Part shown: positions 22,685-32,416 of the stretch, piece after piece
Position numbering within the stretch: the first letter of the stretch is position 1
Layout of the letters: each line of letters starts with the position of its first letter
Assembly: GCA_014621425.1 (NCBI GenBank)
Contig: JAANBB010000218.1
Span: 1 to 64,000 of the forward strand
Source of the DNA: Cylindrodendrum hubeiense
Lineage: Eukaryota; Ascomycota; Sordariomycetes; Hypocreales; Nectriaceae
Reading direction: 5' to 3'
Length of the DNA: 64,000 nt
Made by a program: the position numbers and the translations under genes
Notes under the pieces: generated by a model
Told to the model about the DNA's origin: nothing
The model's database searches: none
The model's input: only the letters and a program-made list of their open reading frames with translations

Positions 22685-22937
22685 ATTGAGGCTAGTTATT
22701 CGTGGTTATATTGATTGGGGTATTGTATTCAATAGTTTTCTTTAGGTGTTGGTGCAATTAAAAGTCGTGTGTACTTGGAGGTGGGCAGATACCAAGGACA
22801 GCGGTGCGGGATTTCTTGCAATATGCAGCTCGAGCAGCTTCCACGTGAAAACACAGTGATTGGGCTGACCGCCCGAAGCATCCCCATAACGCACTAATCC
22901 TAGTGCGACGTCTCTTCATACGTCTCTTATCAAGCTG

Positions 22938-23129
22938 TTAGTGCATGTCGTCAATTTCTTTCTTCGATGCGTCAAACTTAGGCCCCGTAGTATTTGGAGC
23001 CTTGTCTTGTATCATCGGTTCTGGCTCTAGATGAGAGAGAGGCTTCAGCACGTTGGCGAAGTCTCCACCGCCAAGGAGGAGATTGTCATGACCAACATTG
23101 TCGAGATTGAGAATCTTGTAGGTTGACAT
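22938..23129 (-). CDS. small hypothetical protein, 63 aa
   Basis: A short clean frame from ATG 23129 to a stop at 22938. It encodes a hydrophilic protein starting MSTYKILNLDNVGHDNLLLG with a glycine patch (LLGGGDF) and an acidic, proline-containing C-terminal half. It has no signal peptide, membrane segment or recognised domain. Several flanking residues look like genuine coding, but a frame of this size can arise by chance. Transcript evidence would be needed to believe it. Confidence 0.3.
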   Translation of the reverse strand: MSTYKILNLDNVGHDNLLLGGGDFANVLKPLSHLEPEPMIQDKAPNTTGPKFDASKKEIDDMH

Positions 23130-23438
23130 TGTAGAGCTAAATCCTCCAAATACACTGAGAGTGAGTGCAAAAGAATATACGTGAAGATTCCAACATATTG
23201 AAATTCTCACACGTAAATTAACATAATGTAAACAGAGTGTCACAATTAACCTCCAGAAAATCAACTGAATCTCATGATCCGTGTTAGATTAGGAAAACTA
23301 CTGACACACCACCCACATTAAATGCAAGTATCATCTGATCCACGCAATTCCACTCCAACATCACATACGGCTCAAAACTAACACCCATTCCACGCCAGAA
23401 GATGTTCAACAGGAGTAGACATCTCAATAACTTCCCCA

Positions 23439-23951
23439 CTAATCAAGGGATCGATCCATATGCGTCGTGCGCCAGACTGGATCATCGTCGACACCCAACA
23501 AGACAAATCCGTTCCGCTCCCAGAAGCGTATTGCCCCAGGCAAAAAGGGATGGGTATGCAGATACAGCCTATTAATACCGGCTTGGCGGGCCCTTTGTTC
23601 CAGCGCAGCAACTAGTTTCGAGGCTAACCCGCCGCGGCGCCAGGCTGGGTCCACGTACAGTCGCACCACTTCGGCGACGCGATCCCGGCCGAAATCAAGA
23701 TGGGGGAAACGCCCATCGTAGGCAAGATAACCAATGGTGGCAATTAGGCGGCCATCATCAGTCCAAGCCGTGAGGAAGTTGCCGTCCGAATGATCCAAGT
23801 AGGTGCGTTGGAAACTAGCAAGTTGATGTTTAGCCTGCTCCTTGTGCGATGGCGTGTCCAACATCGGAAACATATCGGCGCGGGCCGCCGTGACGAAGTC
23901 GACAATGGCGGGAATCTCGTCGGAGGTAGCGGACCAGATACGCGTAGCCAT
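23439..23951 (-). CDS. GNAT-family N-acetyltransferase
   Basis: Single-exon GNAT acetyltransferase of 170 aa starting at MATRIWSATSDEIPAI (23951). The frame stays open further upstream, but the domain begins right at this Met. The acetyl-CoA site is VRLYVDPAWRRGGLASKLV, the Q/R-x-x-G-x-G/A motif A (RRGGLAS). It is preceded by LIATIGYLAYDG (beta4) and followed by GINRLYLHTHPFLPGAIRFW with the typical C-terminal YxxxGF-like ending ERNGFVLLG. It transfers an acetyl group from acetyl-CoA to an amine on an unknown acceptor. It is probably cytosolic. The gene is complete and lies in a gene-poor stretch between remnants. Confidence 0.85.
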   Translation of the reverse strand: MATRIWSATSDEIPAIVDFVTAARADMFPMLDTPSHKEQAKHQLASFQRTYLDHSDGNFLTAWTDDGRLIATIGYLAYDGRFPHLDFGRDRVAEVVRLYVDPAWRRGGLASKLVAALEQRARQAGINRLYLHTHPFLPGAIRFWERNGFVLLGVDDDPVWRTTHMDRSLD

Positions 23952-24944
23952 AGCGTCTAAGGCAGTGATGCGATCTATTCGCGGACTCGTCGTTTGATGG
24001 AATTGCGATTTGTTATAGACTGTCCAGAGTTTGTTTGCGCTTTGTAACATGGTCAGATCTTCGAGCCGGAGAGTACGATTACTCCATGGCAGGGATTCCT
24101 TCCGCAAGACAGGGACCGAGATAACAACATAGCATGGGATGAGCGAGATCGGCTTCCAAATTTGTGCCGCGCCTCTGCCCCACCCAAATTGCTCTTGGCA
24201 TTCAAGGGTTAAGGGTAGAATGGAATGATGCCACAGTACCCTCACTCAGGTCAAGATTATTCGAGACATTAATTGACGTAATTCCGCAATAGTCTGCAAT
24301 TCCAAGTGCATTATTCTGAAGTCATTTGACCTCTATCGGTGTATCTTCGGAAAGGTCTTGTCCAAAGCAATGTGGTAAGCCAGAATATGTATCAGCCTCT
24401 GTTGGAATGTTGTACCTTCAGAGAAAAGTATCAAGCACCCTAGAGTGTTCACTACAGGTCGGCCTTCTTAACGGCTGATGTATCAGGTATTAAGATCGCT
24501 CAATCCAGCCCCAGATTCGAATTCGGTGTGGTAACTGAGACAACTTAAATACATTCTACATATGGGCGGTAACTGAAATTAGGTATTCCTAAATGATTAA
24601 AGGCAGAAACGCTCACCCCGTACATATATATACTAACCTGCTATTATAAAACCCAGTACTGGCCTTAAGTCATGCTCTCTAACTAACTCCACATTGGCCT
24701 TAGAAGGTTACCCGGATTGAGACAGAATATTGAACTAGCTCATTGGATGGAGAATAATGAAACGTATCTGCAATTTTTTTGATTACAAAGCACTTCTTGA
24801 TACTATCACGATGGTGTACTATGTCATTTCTTACTGTGTTTCCCACCAAGCCGCCGGTGCTTGTGTACTTGGGCCGGTGTCTTACGAGATTGGTCAGTGC
24901 GAGTGCAATTGCCCCTGTTACAGAAGCTTTTTAAGATCTCGCTC
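23952..24944. other. intergenic, no supported gene
   Basis: About 1 kb upstream of the GNAT gene. It is AT-rich in its second half (24500-24800), with no convincing coding sequence or repeat. Confidence 0.5.
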
Positions 24945-25196
24945 CTAAAATCGATAATTAGTGAAATTTATGAATATGTATCCCGAAACGTCACCGACCG
25001 GCTCATGGATTATCTCGTGGACAATATGGACGTGAGCTCGCTCGACGCAAGGCAACTTTTCGAGTCCAAATCGGAAGTTTTCTGCCACGTCGTGCGCAAC
25101 CTCCAGCTGCTCATTTCGGTCAAGTACAATGTCAACTGCGATAAGCAAACGTGGGCCGCTGTGGTACGCACAAACTGTGTCCACCATCTTCATCAA
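24945..25196 (-). pseudogene. C-terminal fragment of a cation diffusion facilitator (CDF) metal transporter
   Basis: A minus-strand frame reads VDTVCAYHSGPRLL, then IAVDIVLDRNEQLEVAHDVA, then KLPCVERAHVHIVHE. This is the cytoplasmic ferredoxin-like C-terminal domain of CDF zinc/manganese efflux proteins. Family members read VRAYHSGPR, then VEVDIVL, then HDVAE, and ERAYVHVDYE. The transmembrane part with its HxxxD metal sites is not found upstream, where sequence beyond about 25200 no longer matches. Only about 75 residues survive, so it cannot transport. It is overlapped on the other strand by an irrelevant open frame and abuts the promoter of the HET gene. Confidence 0.7.
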
Positions 25197-25383
25197 TGGA
25201 GAGTGCCACCTAGTTCGTGTCCAATGCTGGCCCCTGAAAGAAATGTTATGTCAGACTTCGCGTCCAGATTCCAGAAATTAAGTGGCTGCGCTGTCGGTGG
25301 GGCACATCCACACAATCCAGCGTGCTGACATGCGGTGTAGCCATCACATGACATCAAAATTAAGCTGTCGAGTCCACAACTAA

Positions 25384-27369
25384 ATGACTCTTGTTTCCTC
25401 TCTACTGTGCCCTCGATGTTGCCTATTCTTTTCTTCTGAGGTTGCTAAGCATCTCACTGATTACACAGCCTTGATTATGGAGTCATTGGATTTCCCAAAG
25501 CTGGAGGATCTCTGGCTTGAGGTAGACCCCGACGCTTTGCTTTGTTGTTTCTGCCACTCGCAGATCGGTTCAGCAACACTTGCTCGAACCTTTCGCCTAA
25601 ATGATCCGAGCCAAGATGACGAGCCTCTGGGCAGCACCAAGATAATACGTACACCATTCCGCCAAAACATCGTTATATTTGACCGACACTTGCAATGTCT
25701 TATTCAAAGTGGAACCAAGTACTCCGCCATTTCACACGTCTGGGATCGAGAAATATCCCGCATTCAAATCCTTGGAAGTGGCTCTCCACAACCTTTCAAG
25801 GTCCGTCGTCGTGCAATTGAGTTACCATTCTTCATGTACCGGAGTCTCCTAAAAGGAGGAGAGATTTCAAAGACGGATGAAGTTTGGCATGATTATATCA
25901 GCGTGCCACAGTGGTCAAACGACGTCAAGGACAGAATTCTGCTTGCCGTACCCGACATCTATGGATCGGCGCATGTGACAATTCTTCATTTTGAGGATCT
26001 TCGGAAAGAAAGTGTGCAAGCACTTTACGAAGCACAAGGAACAGACGAGCGTCTGAAAGCCATTATTGATATCTGCAACATCAAATGGTTCACGCGGGTG
26101 TGGACCGCAATGGAATACGTCAGGAGCCGCCATGTTATATCGGTTGATGAAGACTATGATGTCTGCCCCAACAAAGATGACCCTCTCTTCTTGAACCAGA
26201 TGAACCGGGTATGGGGCGATGAAGTCTCAAAACACAAGTCGGCTCATGAACTGGAAGCTCGAGCGAATCTAGGCAAAAACATTGTGCCATGGGCCTTAGG
26301 ACCGCTTCAAAAGATGCGCGGGGGGAAATCTTCAGTGTTTGGGCTGTCTTTCAGTCTTCTTTCAAAACGGAGGTGCCAGAGCAATCGTGATTTTCTACAT
26401 GCCTTGCTTGGTTTGGTCGAACCAGTTTATGACCGGCCGCTTGGACATGACTTTGATCACGAGTACCCGCGTATCGCGAGACTTTGCATTTCCTCTGGCG
26501 ATTATAGCCCATTGCTAATGACACCTGGTCTCAGTGGAATTCAAAAAGATCAAGATCTGCGCCAAGGATTCGTCAATGTGAATATTTGGCCTCTCGGACC
26601 AGGAAGACAGCCACCAGATTTCCATCACGATTTTTCATTCGAGAACGGCGATTGGGAAAACGGCGACCCCATGCTCACGTTGGAAAGGATTGGCATAGTC
26701 TCCGAGGCTCATGAGCAGAAGTTTGGTGCAGACCTCATGTCCCGGTTTGCCCACGATGCATCCATCGTTCTCAGGGCCACGGGGCCAGATCTAGACGCCT
26801 TCGTCAAAACCCTCGGAACCAGACTGTATGATCAGGACTTCGAAATTATCAACCAGAATTTGGCTGTTGAGAGCCACTGTAACAGACTAGCAAGTATCCT
26901 TCAACAAAGATTTGATACAGGTGAGGAAAACTGGCCACTGGAGGGAACGGATGGGGCACGCTGGGTTGCGGAAGCAATGACACTTGCTGCTGAAACCCCT
27001 AAGGGTAAAGGAAGGAGACCTCTAAGCAAAATAGAAATAGGTGGTGCACATGGAGGCACTATCCACCTCGGATTCGCTGGACGCAATTGCCTAGTCTCAG
27101 CGCCCTGCACGTCATGCCACCGGCCGTATGTGTTCCGGGCAGGCCTATTTGAGCCACCTAGTCATGTCGGAGGGGCTGTTGCCTATCGTATCCGCGGCCT
27201 TGACTATGAGTTCTCTCGCAAGAACGGGGTGGGTATTCTTGTCAAAGACGGTTGTGTTGTGGGTCGAATGGCGTGGGCCACTCCTGCGTGCGAGTGTTTG
27301 GAACTTGAAAAAGTCAAGATCAAGTTGCCAACCTTACCGTATCCAAGCCCGAGGCCTTATGACATTTAG
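25384..27369 (+). CDS. HET-domain (heterokaryon incompatibility) protein
   Basis: Single-exon protein of 661 aa with a HET domain. An N-terminal segment with CxxC and CFCHS cysteines comes first. The HET blocks follow: YSAISHVWDRE from residue 113 (block 1), VWHDYISVPQWSNDVKDRI (block 2) and WFTRVWTAMEYV at 235-246 (block 3, usually W..R.WT.QE). A long C-terminal part carries YRIRGLDYEFS and paired cysteines near residues 576-582 (CLVSAPCTSCHR). HET domains act in allorecognition and trigger regulated cell death on non-self contact when engaged. The domain is related to TIR-type folds. No repeat or NACHT domain is attached. The nearby NLR-like gene at 40.9-46.2 kb may belong to the same recognition layer (inference). 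Confidence 0.9.
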   Translation: MTLVSSLLCPRCCLFFSSEVAKHLTDYTALIMESLDFPKLEDLWLEVDPDALLCCFCHSQIGSATLARTFRLNDPSQDDEPLGSTKIIRTPFRQNIVIFDRHLQCLIQSGTKYSAISHVWDREISRIQILGSGSPQPFKVRRRAIELPFFMYRSLLKGGEISKTDEVWHDYISVPQWSNDVKDRILLAVPDIYGSAHVTILHFEDLRKESVQALYEAQGTDERLKAIIDICNIKWFTRVWTAMEYVRSRHVISVDEDYDVCPNKDDPLFLNQMNRVWGDEVSKHKSAHELEARANLGKNIVPWALGPLQKMRGGKSSVFGLSFSLLSKRRCQSNRDFLHALLGLVEPVYDRPLGHDFDHEYPRIARLCISSGDYSPLLMTPGLSGIQKDQDLRQGFVNVNIWPLGPGRQPPDFHHDFSFENGDWENGDPMLTLERIGIVSEAHEQKFGADLMSRFAHDASIVLRATGPDLDAFVKTLGTRLYDQDFEIINQNLAVESHCNRLASILQQRFDTGEENWPLEGTDGARWVAEAMTLAAETPKGKGRRPLSKIEIGGAHGGTIHLGFAGRNCLVSAPCTSCHRPYVFRAGLFEPPSHVGGAVAYRIRGLDYEFSRKNGVGILVKDGCVVGRMAWATPACECLELEKVKIKLPTLPYPSPRPYDI

Positions 27370-28245
27370 GTGACAACCACCCCCCGGGTTCTTTGATAAA
27401 TGTATCAGGTAGATTCTATTTTTTTTATATATTACCAAATTATCATATCTTTGAACTCCTGATGTGACCTAATTATCTCAAACCTGATTGACGTAGACTT
27501 TTTCAGCTAGTCTACAAAACAGCGTTTTGTTTGACCAATTTAGTCAACAATACGACGAATGGTTACTAGGACACCCCTCCTACGTGAGTCTGGGGTATCC
27601 TTAATTTCTCAGCAGTCAAGGAGTTGCTGGTTTAGTTTTTGAATACCCAGGACGGGTACGCCTATGGTACTGTACATAAACACTCGGTATCATTATTCAA
27701 ATTCACTTCAGTCGCTTCTCTTTATCCCCTTTTCAACTCCCTCTTCATATCACAATATCTCAATATGGCCCTCCCCCCCCCCCCCTCGCGGAAGAGAGAA
27801 ATTCCTCCACCATCCTTATTAGACGGGCTAGTGAGATGTTAGATGGGCCTGAACGCGGACTGGACTAAAGCAACCATAGCCACCACCGCAAAATGGTCGT
27901 AGAGTAGTGACTTCCAGAAACCTCAAAATATGAGTACTGGGATCACAATCACACAATGAGTGAGTACGCAATTGGCAGCCTCAAACCTAGGCGCGTATTA
28001 TTATATCTTGAATAATAATGAACGTCAAAAAATGGGGCAAAATAATAAGAATTTAAGGCTATACTACGAACTGGGCGGGACCCAATGAAAGTAATAACGT
28101 AAAAAGTCTGAACTGGGCGTCAAAGGTCTGCAGGGTATGAAAGATGCCGAGAGAGAAATAGAGACGACGGCTATGCTTTCAACATCCCCAGCAGCTCACA
28201 TGACTAACGTGTAACGTGTCAATCCTGCCAAATCCACCCAACACA
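27370..28245. other. intergenic, no supported gene
   Basis: AT-rich stretch with a long cytosine homopolymer at about 27771-27784. There is no gene. The C-run may be a source of assembly or length error. Confidence 0.5.
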
Positions 28246-28940
28246 CTAGGTTTGTAAAAACGTGACATCGTCCCAGTAGTGGTTACCATTGAGACAGTTG
28301 CCATTTAGTTGGACTGTAGTACTACCAGTGGCGATCTGGGCTACAGTAAACACGCACGACGTTCTCACACGTATCCATGTGTTCAGGTTCGGGGGTATCA
28401 TCGCAAGCTCCGAAACGAAGTTCTGGTAAGTGTTCGCGCCACTACCGCAAGCGACCCAAAATTGGATGCAGCCACTAGTAGTGGAATAAACATCGGTAAA
28501 GCGCACCCAGGCCGACAGGGTGTAGCTGGTTCCAGCGACTAGATCGGTTGCCGGGATCGGCTGTGAGATAGTATGGAGGGTGAATTCAGTTAAACCAGCT
28601 GGGTAGGACACGAAGAGCGAGTTGGGTGAAGATCTTGCAACACTCGAAAGAGAGAGGCTAAACGCGCCAGCGGTAGGGTCCCAAGGGGAATAGCTGTCAG
28701 TGTAGTCGTCGAAATTGCCGTTGATGAGAATCCCAGTTGGGGCCGAAGCGGGCGGGATAGCCGAGGAGGTGGAAGTGGTCGACGTGACCTCAGCAGTAGA
28801 AGTAGCCTCTTCGGTCGAGGTAGTCAGGGTCACCTCAGGGGTTAAGGATGCCGATAAGGATACGTAGGGTTGCAGGCAGCAGCAAGGGCGCCCGTAGAAC
28901 CGAAACAAAGAGCTGTGGCTAGAATGGGAAAGGGCTTCAT
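28246..28940 (-). pseudogene. secreted CBM-like (CBM4_9/CenC-type) protein with N-terminal frameshift
   Basis: The start at 28940 encodes a good signal peptide, MKPFPILATALCFGSTGALA, followed by AACNPTYPY, then a stop in that frame. The main frame continues from about 28860 with a Thr/Ser linker and ILINGNFDDYTDSYSPW. The rest is a beta-sandwich carbohydrate-binding-like domain with SYTLSAWVRFTD, SGCIQFWVACG and a terminal NCLNGNHYWDDVTF. This is the usual fungal layout of signal, linker and CBM4_9-like domain. No GT-AG intron of the right phase joins the two frames: I tested the GTATCC donor against all nearby AGs. A one-base indel is therefore most likely, either a true mutation or a sequence error. 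If corrected, it would be an extracellular sugar-binding protein. Confidence 0.6.
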
Positions 28941-31000
28941 TCTGAATATGATCTATCAAAAGATTAAACAATAATGAGAGTTCATGATAATCGATTTATG
29001 TCGGTTAAGAATCACCAAGGGCTTCTTCATACGGAGAAGGATACCATAAAATCTCACCTGATGCGGGCAGCCTAGCCTGATGCCGCCTCTTGGCGAGTAC
29101 CTCAACCCCAATAACGAGGACGATTGGGCTCCCAGTCACATTTATGGCGCATTGTGGCGCTCCCTATTTAACACTAAGGCATGTCCCAGGGTGTCTCTGC
29201 TCGTCTAAGCTTTCCGTATCAAATGGGATTTATGCGCAACTACCCCAGATAGACATGAGGAGATGAGAGGCTTGGGCAGCGCAGCCACACTTGCGCAAGC
29301 GATTTCTAGTGCTGACGTTACATGGGTCTTGAGTGACAATTGGCCCCATGGCTGATTTCTTTGCTGCTAGCGGACCGCCCGCTGAAAGCCATCGTCGTCC
29401 CCTTGGATGGCTGTTCTCCGCGGAATTATGGCCAGTGAATTCCACAGGTCTACTCGACTCACCATTGTCGCCAAAAAAAAAAAAATTGAAAGCTCAATCA
29501 CCACAAGCGAAGAGCCTAATGACTAGTCTTCCGTTCCATCGAGGGAATCGAATTGTGAATGTCGGCCCTCCTTGCAGGTAAATCGACGAGCTCAACCATT
29601 TGCTTCAGACGCCCCAACCACTAACGGAGAATGAATTACGGCCGAGAATTTGGCAAGTGCCTGGCGGGAGGGCACCGTGTCTCGGCAGATCAAATGGCCG
29701 TTCTCTCTTAAAGGTCTTACTGAGGATGAGGACAAATCCACCGACACATTTAGTAGCAGACTGGCCCACGGCCTCCCGTCCCTGCCAGCTATGCATCATA
29801 CCAATTATAACTCACTGGTCACATCTCCTGGACATATTCTTTACAAATACACACAGCTGGGCTCCCCTCTCACAAAAACACGATTTACTGCGCGAGGCAC
29901 ACCTTCTAGCTAATGAAACTAGAAGCTCATGTTTCCCCGATACACTTTCTCAAGGACATAATATTTCTCTTGTAGATTCTAACACATTTATCGCTAGACT
30001 AATAGTTCGAATGAAACCTCTACAGAGTCTTCTTTCAGCCAAGGCTATTCGCATCACATATGTGCCACTTCATTTCATTTTGTTTCCAACGAAGAAGATG
30101 AATACAAACTTGGTCATGACCGTGCTTCCTAGTTTTGGCTCTTCTTCGGGCTGCCTCTATGGCTACTTCCTCGGCATTCATAAACACCCAATAGCACCAT
30201 ATACAATTCCCAGAGCTATTTTGACCGTAAAGAGACTAAAACTTCAAGATCCCATTCCCAAAAGGAGGTCCAAATTGAAGAAGTTGTGATTATCGATCAA
30301 TCAAGTCCGAATACCAGTCCCGACATCATAGTGTGTGGTGAGAATGAGCAAGACACGTTAGAAAATTCAGCAACCCCCCACCGCCCCTAAATAACTGACC
30401 AATAGTCACTGTGGTGGCAATGATGATGAACGTGGACAGGTTAACCTGCCGTACTAAAACAAGCATCCTCCCCATCGCTCCCAATGACTAACTAATTAGA
30501 TTGAACCAATAGTCCTAAATCAAAGCGGAACATCCTGTTGAGTTCGTCTCATAATATCAAATGCAAAAAGAGTCCCCCATCTTCCAGTTTCATAGGCGGC
30601 TGCGCAGCCTTACTAAACGCTCTCGGCGGTTATGGCTTTTTGAGTGAGGTGATCAACCGCACCTCCTGAATGGTATCAGACAAGAAGAATGAAGGATTCA
30701 GTTGATGACGATGGGAGCTCGTGTTTTTCTACCTAAGTGATGGTATTGAACCCGTGTTTTATAGAGGAATCTAGGCTAGGAAGGTGGATCTGATCCACCG
30801 CGGATCCGGCTATAGGATCTGGTCGGATGTATTAGGAATGTAAAGGACGGCTCCGGTTTAGTAGGAATGTGAAGAACGGCTCCGATTAGTTCTGCTGGAT
30901 CTATCTGATAGATGGGGGTACTGGCCGCCGAGTATAGTACCAGACGTACATCGGGGCTAAAATTAGTAAGATGTCGTGCCTCGTGAAGAAACCAGACCAA
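28941..31000. other. gene-poor accessory region with repeats
   Basis: No intact gene is seen. A 229-codon open frame at 29600-30289 has no family features and is not believed. A 29-bp tandem pair (TAGGAATGTGAAGAACGGCT-like) lies at 30833 and 30862. One arm of a dispersed direct repeat lies at 30674-30742. Composition changes several times along the stretch, suggesting old insertions. Confidence 0.45.
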
Positions 31001-31600
31001 TTCATGGCGCCATCGGCTGGATTAATAGAGCCAATTCCGATGAGACTATCATCATTAGAAAATATAGAGACACTTGGATGATTGTGAGTCCAGCTGACCT
31101 ACACTTGTACTCAAAAGGTAGTGAGTCATAGTTTACTGCTAATCGTGCACTTTAGGGAAGCAATGGCAACCCAAACTCTGGTTCTGCCATCCTAGTCGAG
31201 CTCACTCGCGCCATCAATACGCTGTGTGAGCCGAGCTAGCAGCCTAAGCGCAGCATTGGCCTCGTCTCTTGGCATGCTGAAGAATCGGGCCTTGTTGGGT
31301 TCACTGAATTGGTTGAGGACCACACGGAATAGCGAACTAAGTAGCACCGATATATCTAAACATTGATATTGCAGTCGGTGGTACTAGGCCAACCCTTGCA
31401 GCTATGCCTGAGCTTCACGGTCTCATGGCTGAAACCATGACTGAAACCATGAAGAAGGTGAAGTCATCAGCTCTGTTTCGGACTTCAACGCTTTTCCCCA
31501 CCGAGGTATCCGCTCTTTTGACGTTGGAAACTTATCAGACAGAGGCATGAGGGATGTAGTTGATTACGATGGGAGCTCTTGGTTTCTAGCTCAGTAACAT
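30674..31600 (+). repeat. dispersed direct repeat pair, arms about 70 bp
   Basis: Arm 1 (30674-30742) and arm 2 (31533-31600) share TATCAGACA, ATGA.GGAT, AGTTGAT.ACGATGGGAGCTC and a T-rich tail. They are in the same orientation about 860 bp apart. Similarity is roughly 75 percent by eye. They could be terminal direct repeats of a small element that landed in the decaying peptidase gene, or two copies of a dispersed repeat. No coding capacity is seen between them other than the peptidase remnant. Confidence 0.4.
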
Positions 31601-32043
31601 CTTGCTAGCTATCTCTTATCTCTAGAGATGTAAATGTCTTCAGATCCCTGGCAGTTAGCTTTGCGGTTCCTGATTTAAGGTTGCGGATCCGTAGCTATTT
31701 CATTCCTTATCCAGAGTCTAGATTGTGATAAAGCTCAGGCGGCGCAAACGATCCAATTTGGCGCTATCATTCCAACTATGATACATACCCCTGGATGTTG
31801 ACCATTGGCGACCCTGGCTTCCACATCCATGCCTCACGGGGCCAATATCTAGTCCTTGTGGCGTACCATCCGCCTAGCGACGAGATTATTCCTATCGATA
31901 CTCAAAATTATGCTGTCGAGCTACACGCCTACTGCAACGACTTTAAAGAGTACGCCGAGGAAGATGACTTATCGCTTGCTCAAAAGTGGGTAGGCGAGTC
32001 TTCTCGTGACTTGATCATTTCCGCAACTATCATGGAAAGATAA
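31036..32043 (+). pseudogene. decayed M28B glutamate-carboxypeptidase-like peptidase
   Basis: Ordered pieces of an M28B peptidase (glutamate carboxypeptidase II / transferrin-receptor-like, cf. fungal vacuolar Vps70-type proteins) occur across frames. They are DETIIIRKYRDTWM (for the DEYIIIGNHRDAW zinc-site block) at 31039, VELTRAINTLC near 31195, and SWHAEESGLVGFTELVEDHT at 31264 (for SWDAEEYGLVGSTEWVE, with the catalytic and zinc glutamates). NIDIAVGGTRPTLAAMPELHG lies near 31363. ANDPIWRYHSNYDTYPWM near 31740 matches the YHSxYDSYxWM histidine block, and GDPGFHIHASRGQYLVL follows to the stop at 32043. Several stops and frameshifts separate them, and the N-terminal half is missing. The order is preserved, so this is one decayed gene. 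Confidence 0.75.
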
Positions 32044-32416
32044 TATTTTACTGCATGAGACAGATTTTAGTATCATTTACGGCTTGCTTGTTGTGAAACT
32101 AATTTCTCTTCAAGTAATTGTTTTTATTGCTTGTTCAATCTACTTTATGAGGTGGTTAAGCTGGGCCTACTCACTCTATTTTCAGAGGCACTTCTCATTC
32201 TCAACCCCGGACTCCAGGGTAGGAGGAGCTCGCGCGCCTATTTTTCAAAGAATACAGGGTGCGATTAGTGCTAGAAAACCAGAGGTTAATGCTAGGCTGT
32301 GCTTCTTTCTATGATGCTCTTCCGTATTGGCCATTATTTACTGGACACACAGTGGGCGAGTGACTACACTTGATGCGCGTGATATTAAGCTGAACTTATA
32401 TACATATTACAGCACT
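32044..32416. other. convergent intergenic region
   Basis: About 370 bp between the peptidase remnant and the 3' end of the GMC gene. No feature is seen. Confidence 0.5.

Noticed and set aside
29600..30289. 229-codon plus-strand open frame
   Set aside because: No family features, begins at a TTG, composition unlike neighbouring genes.
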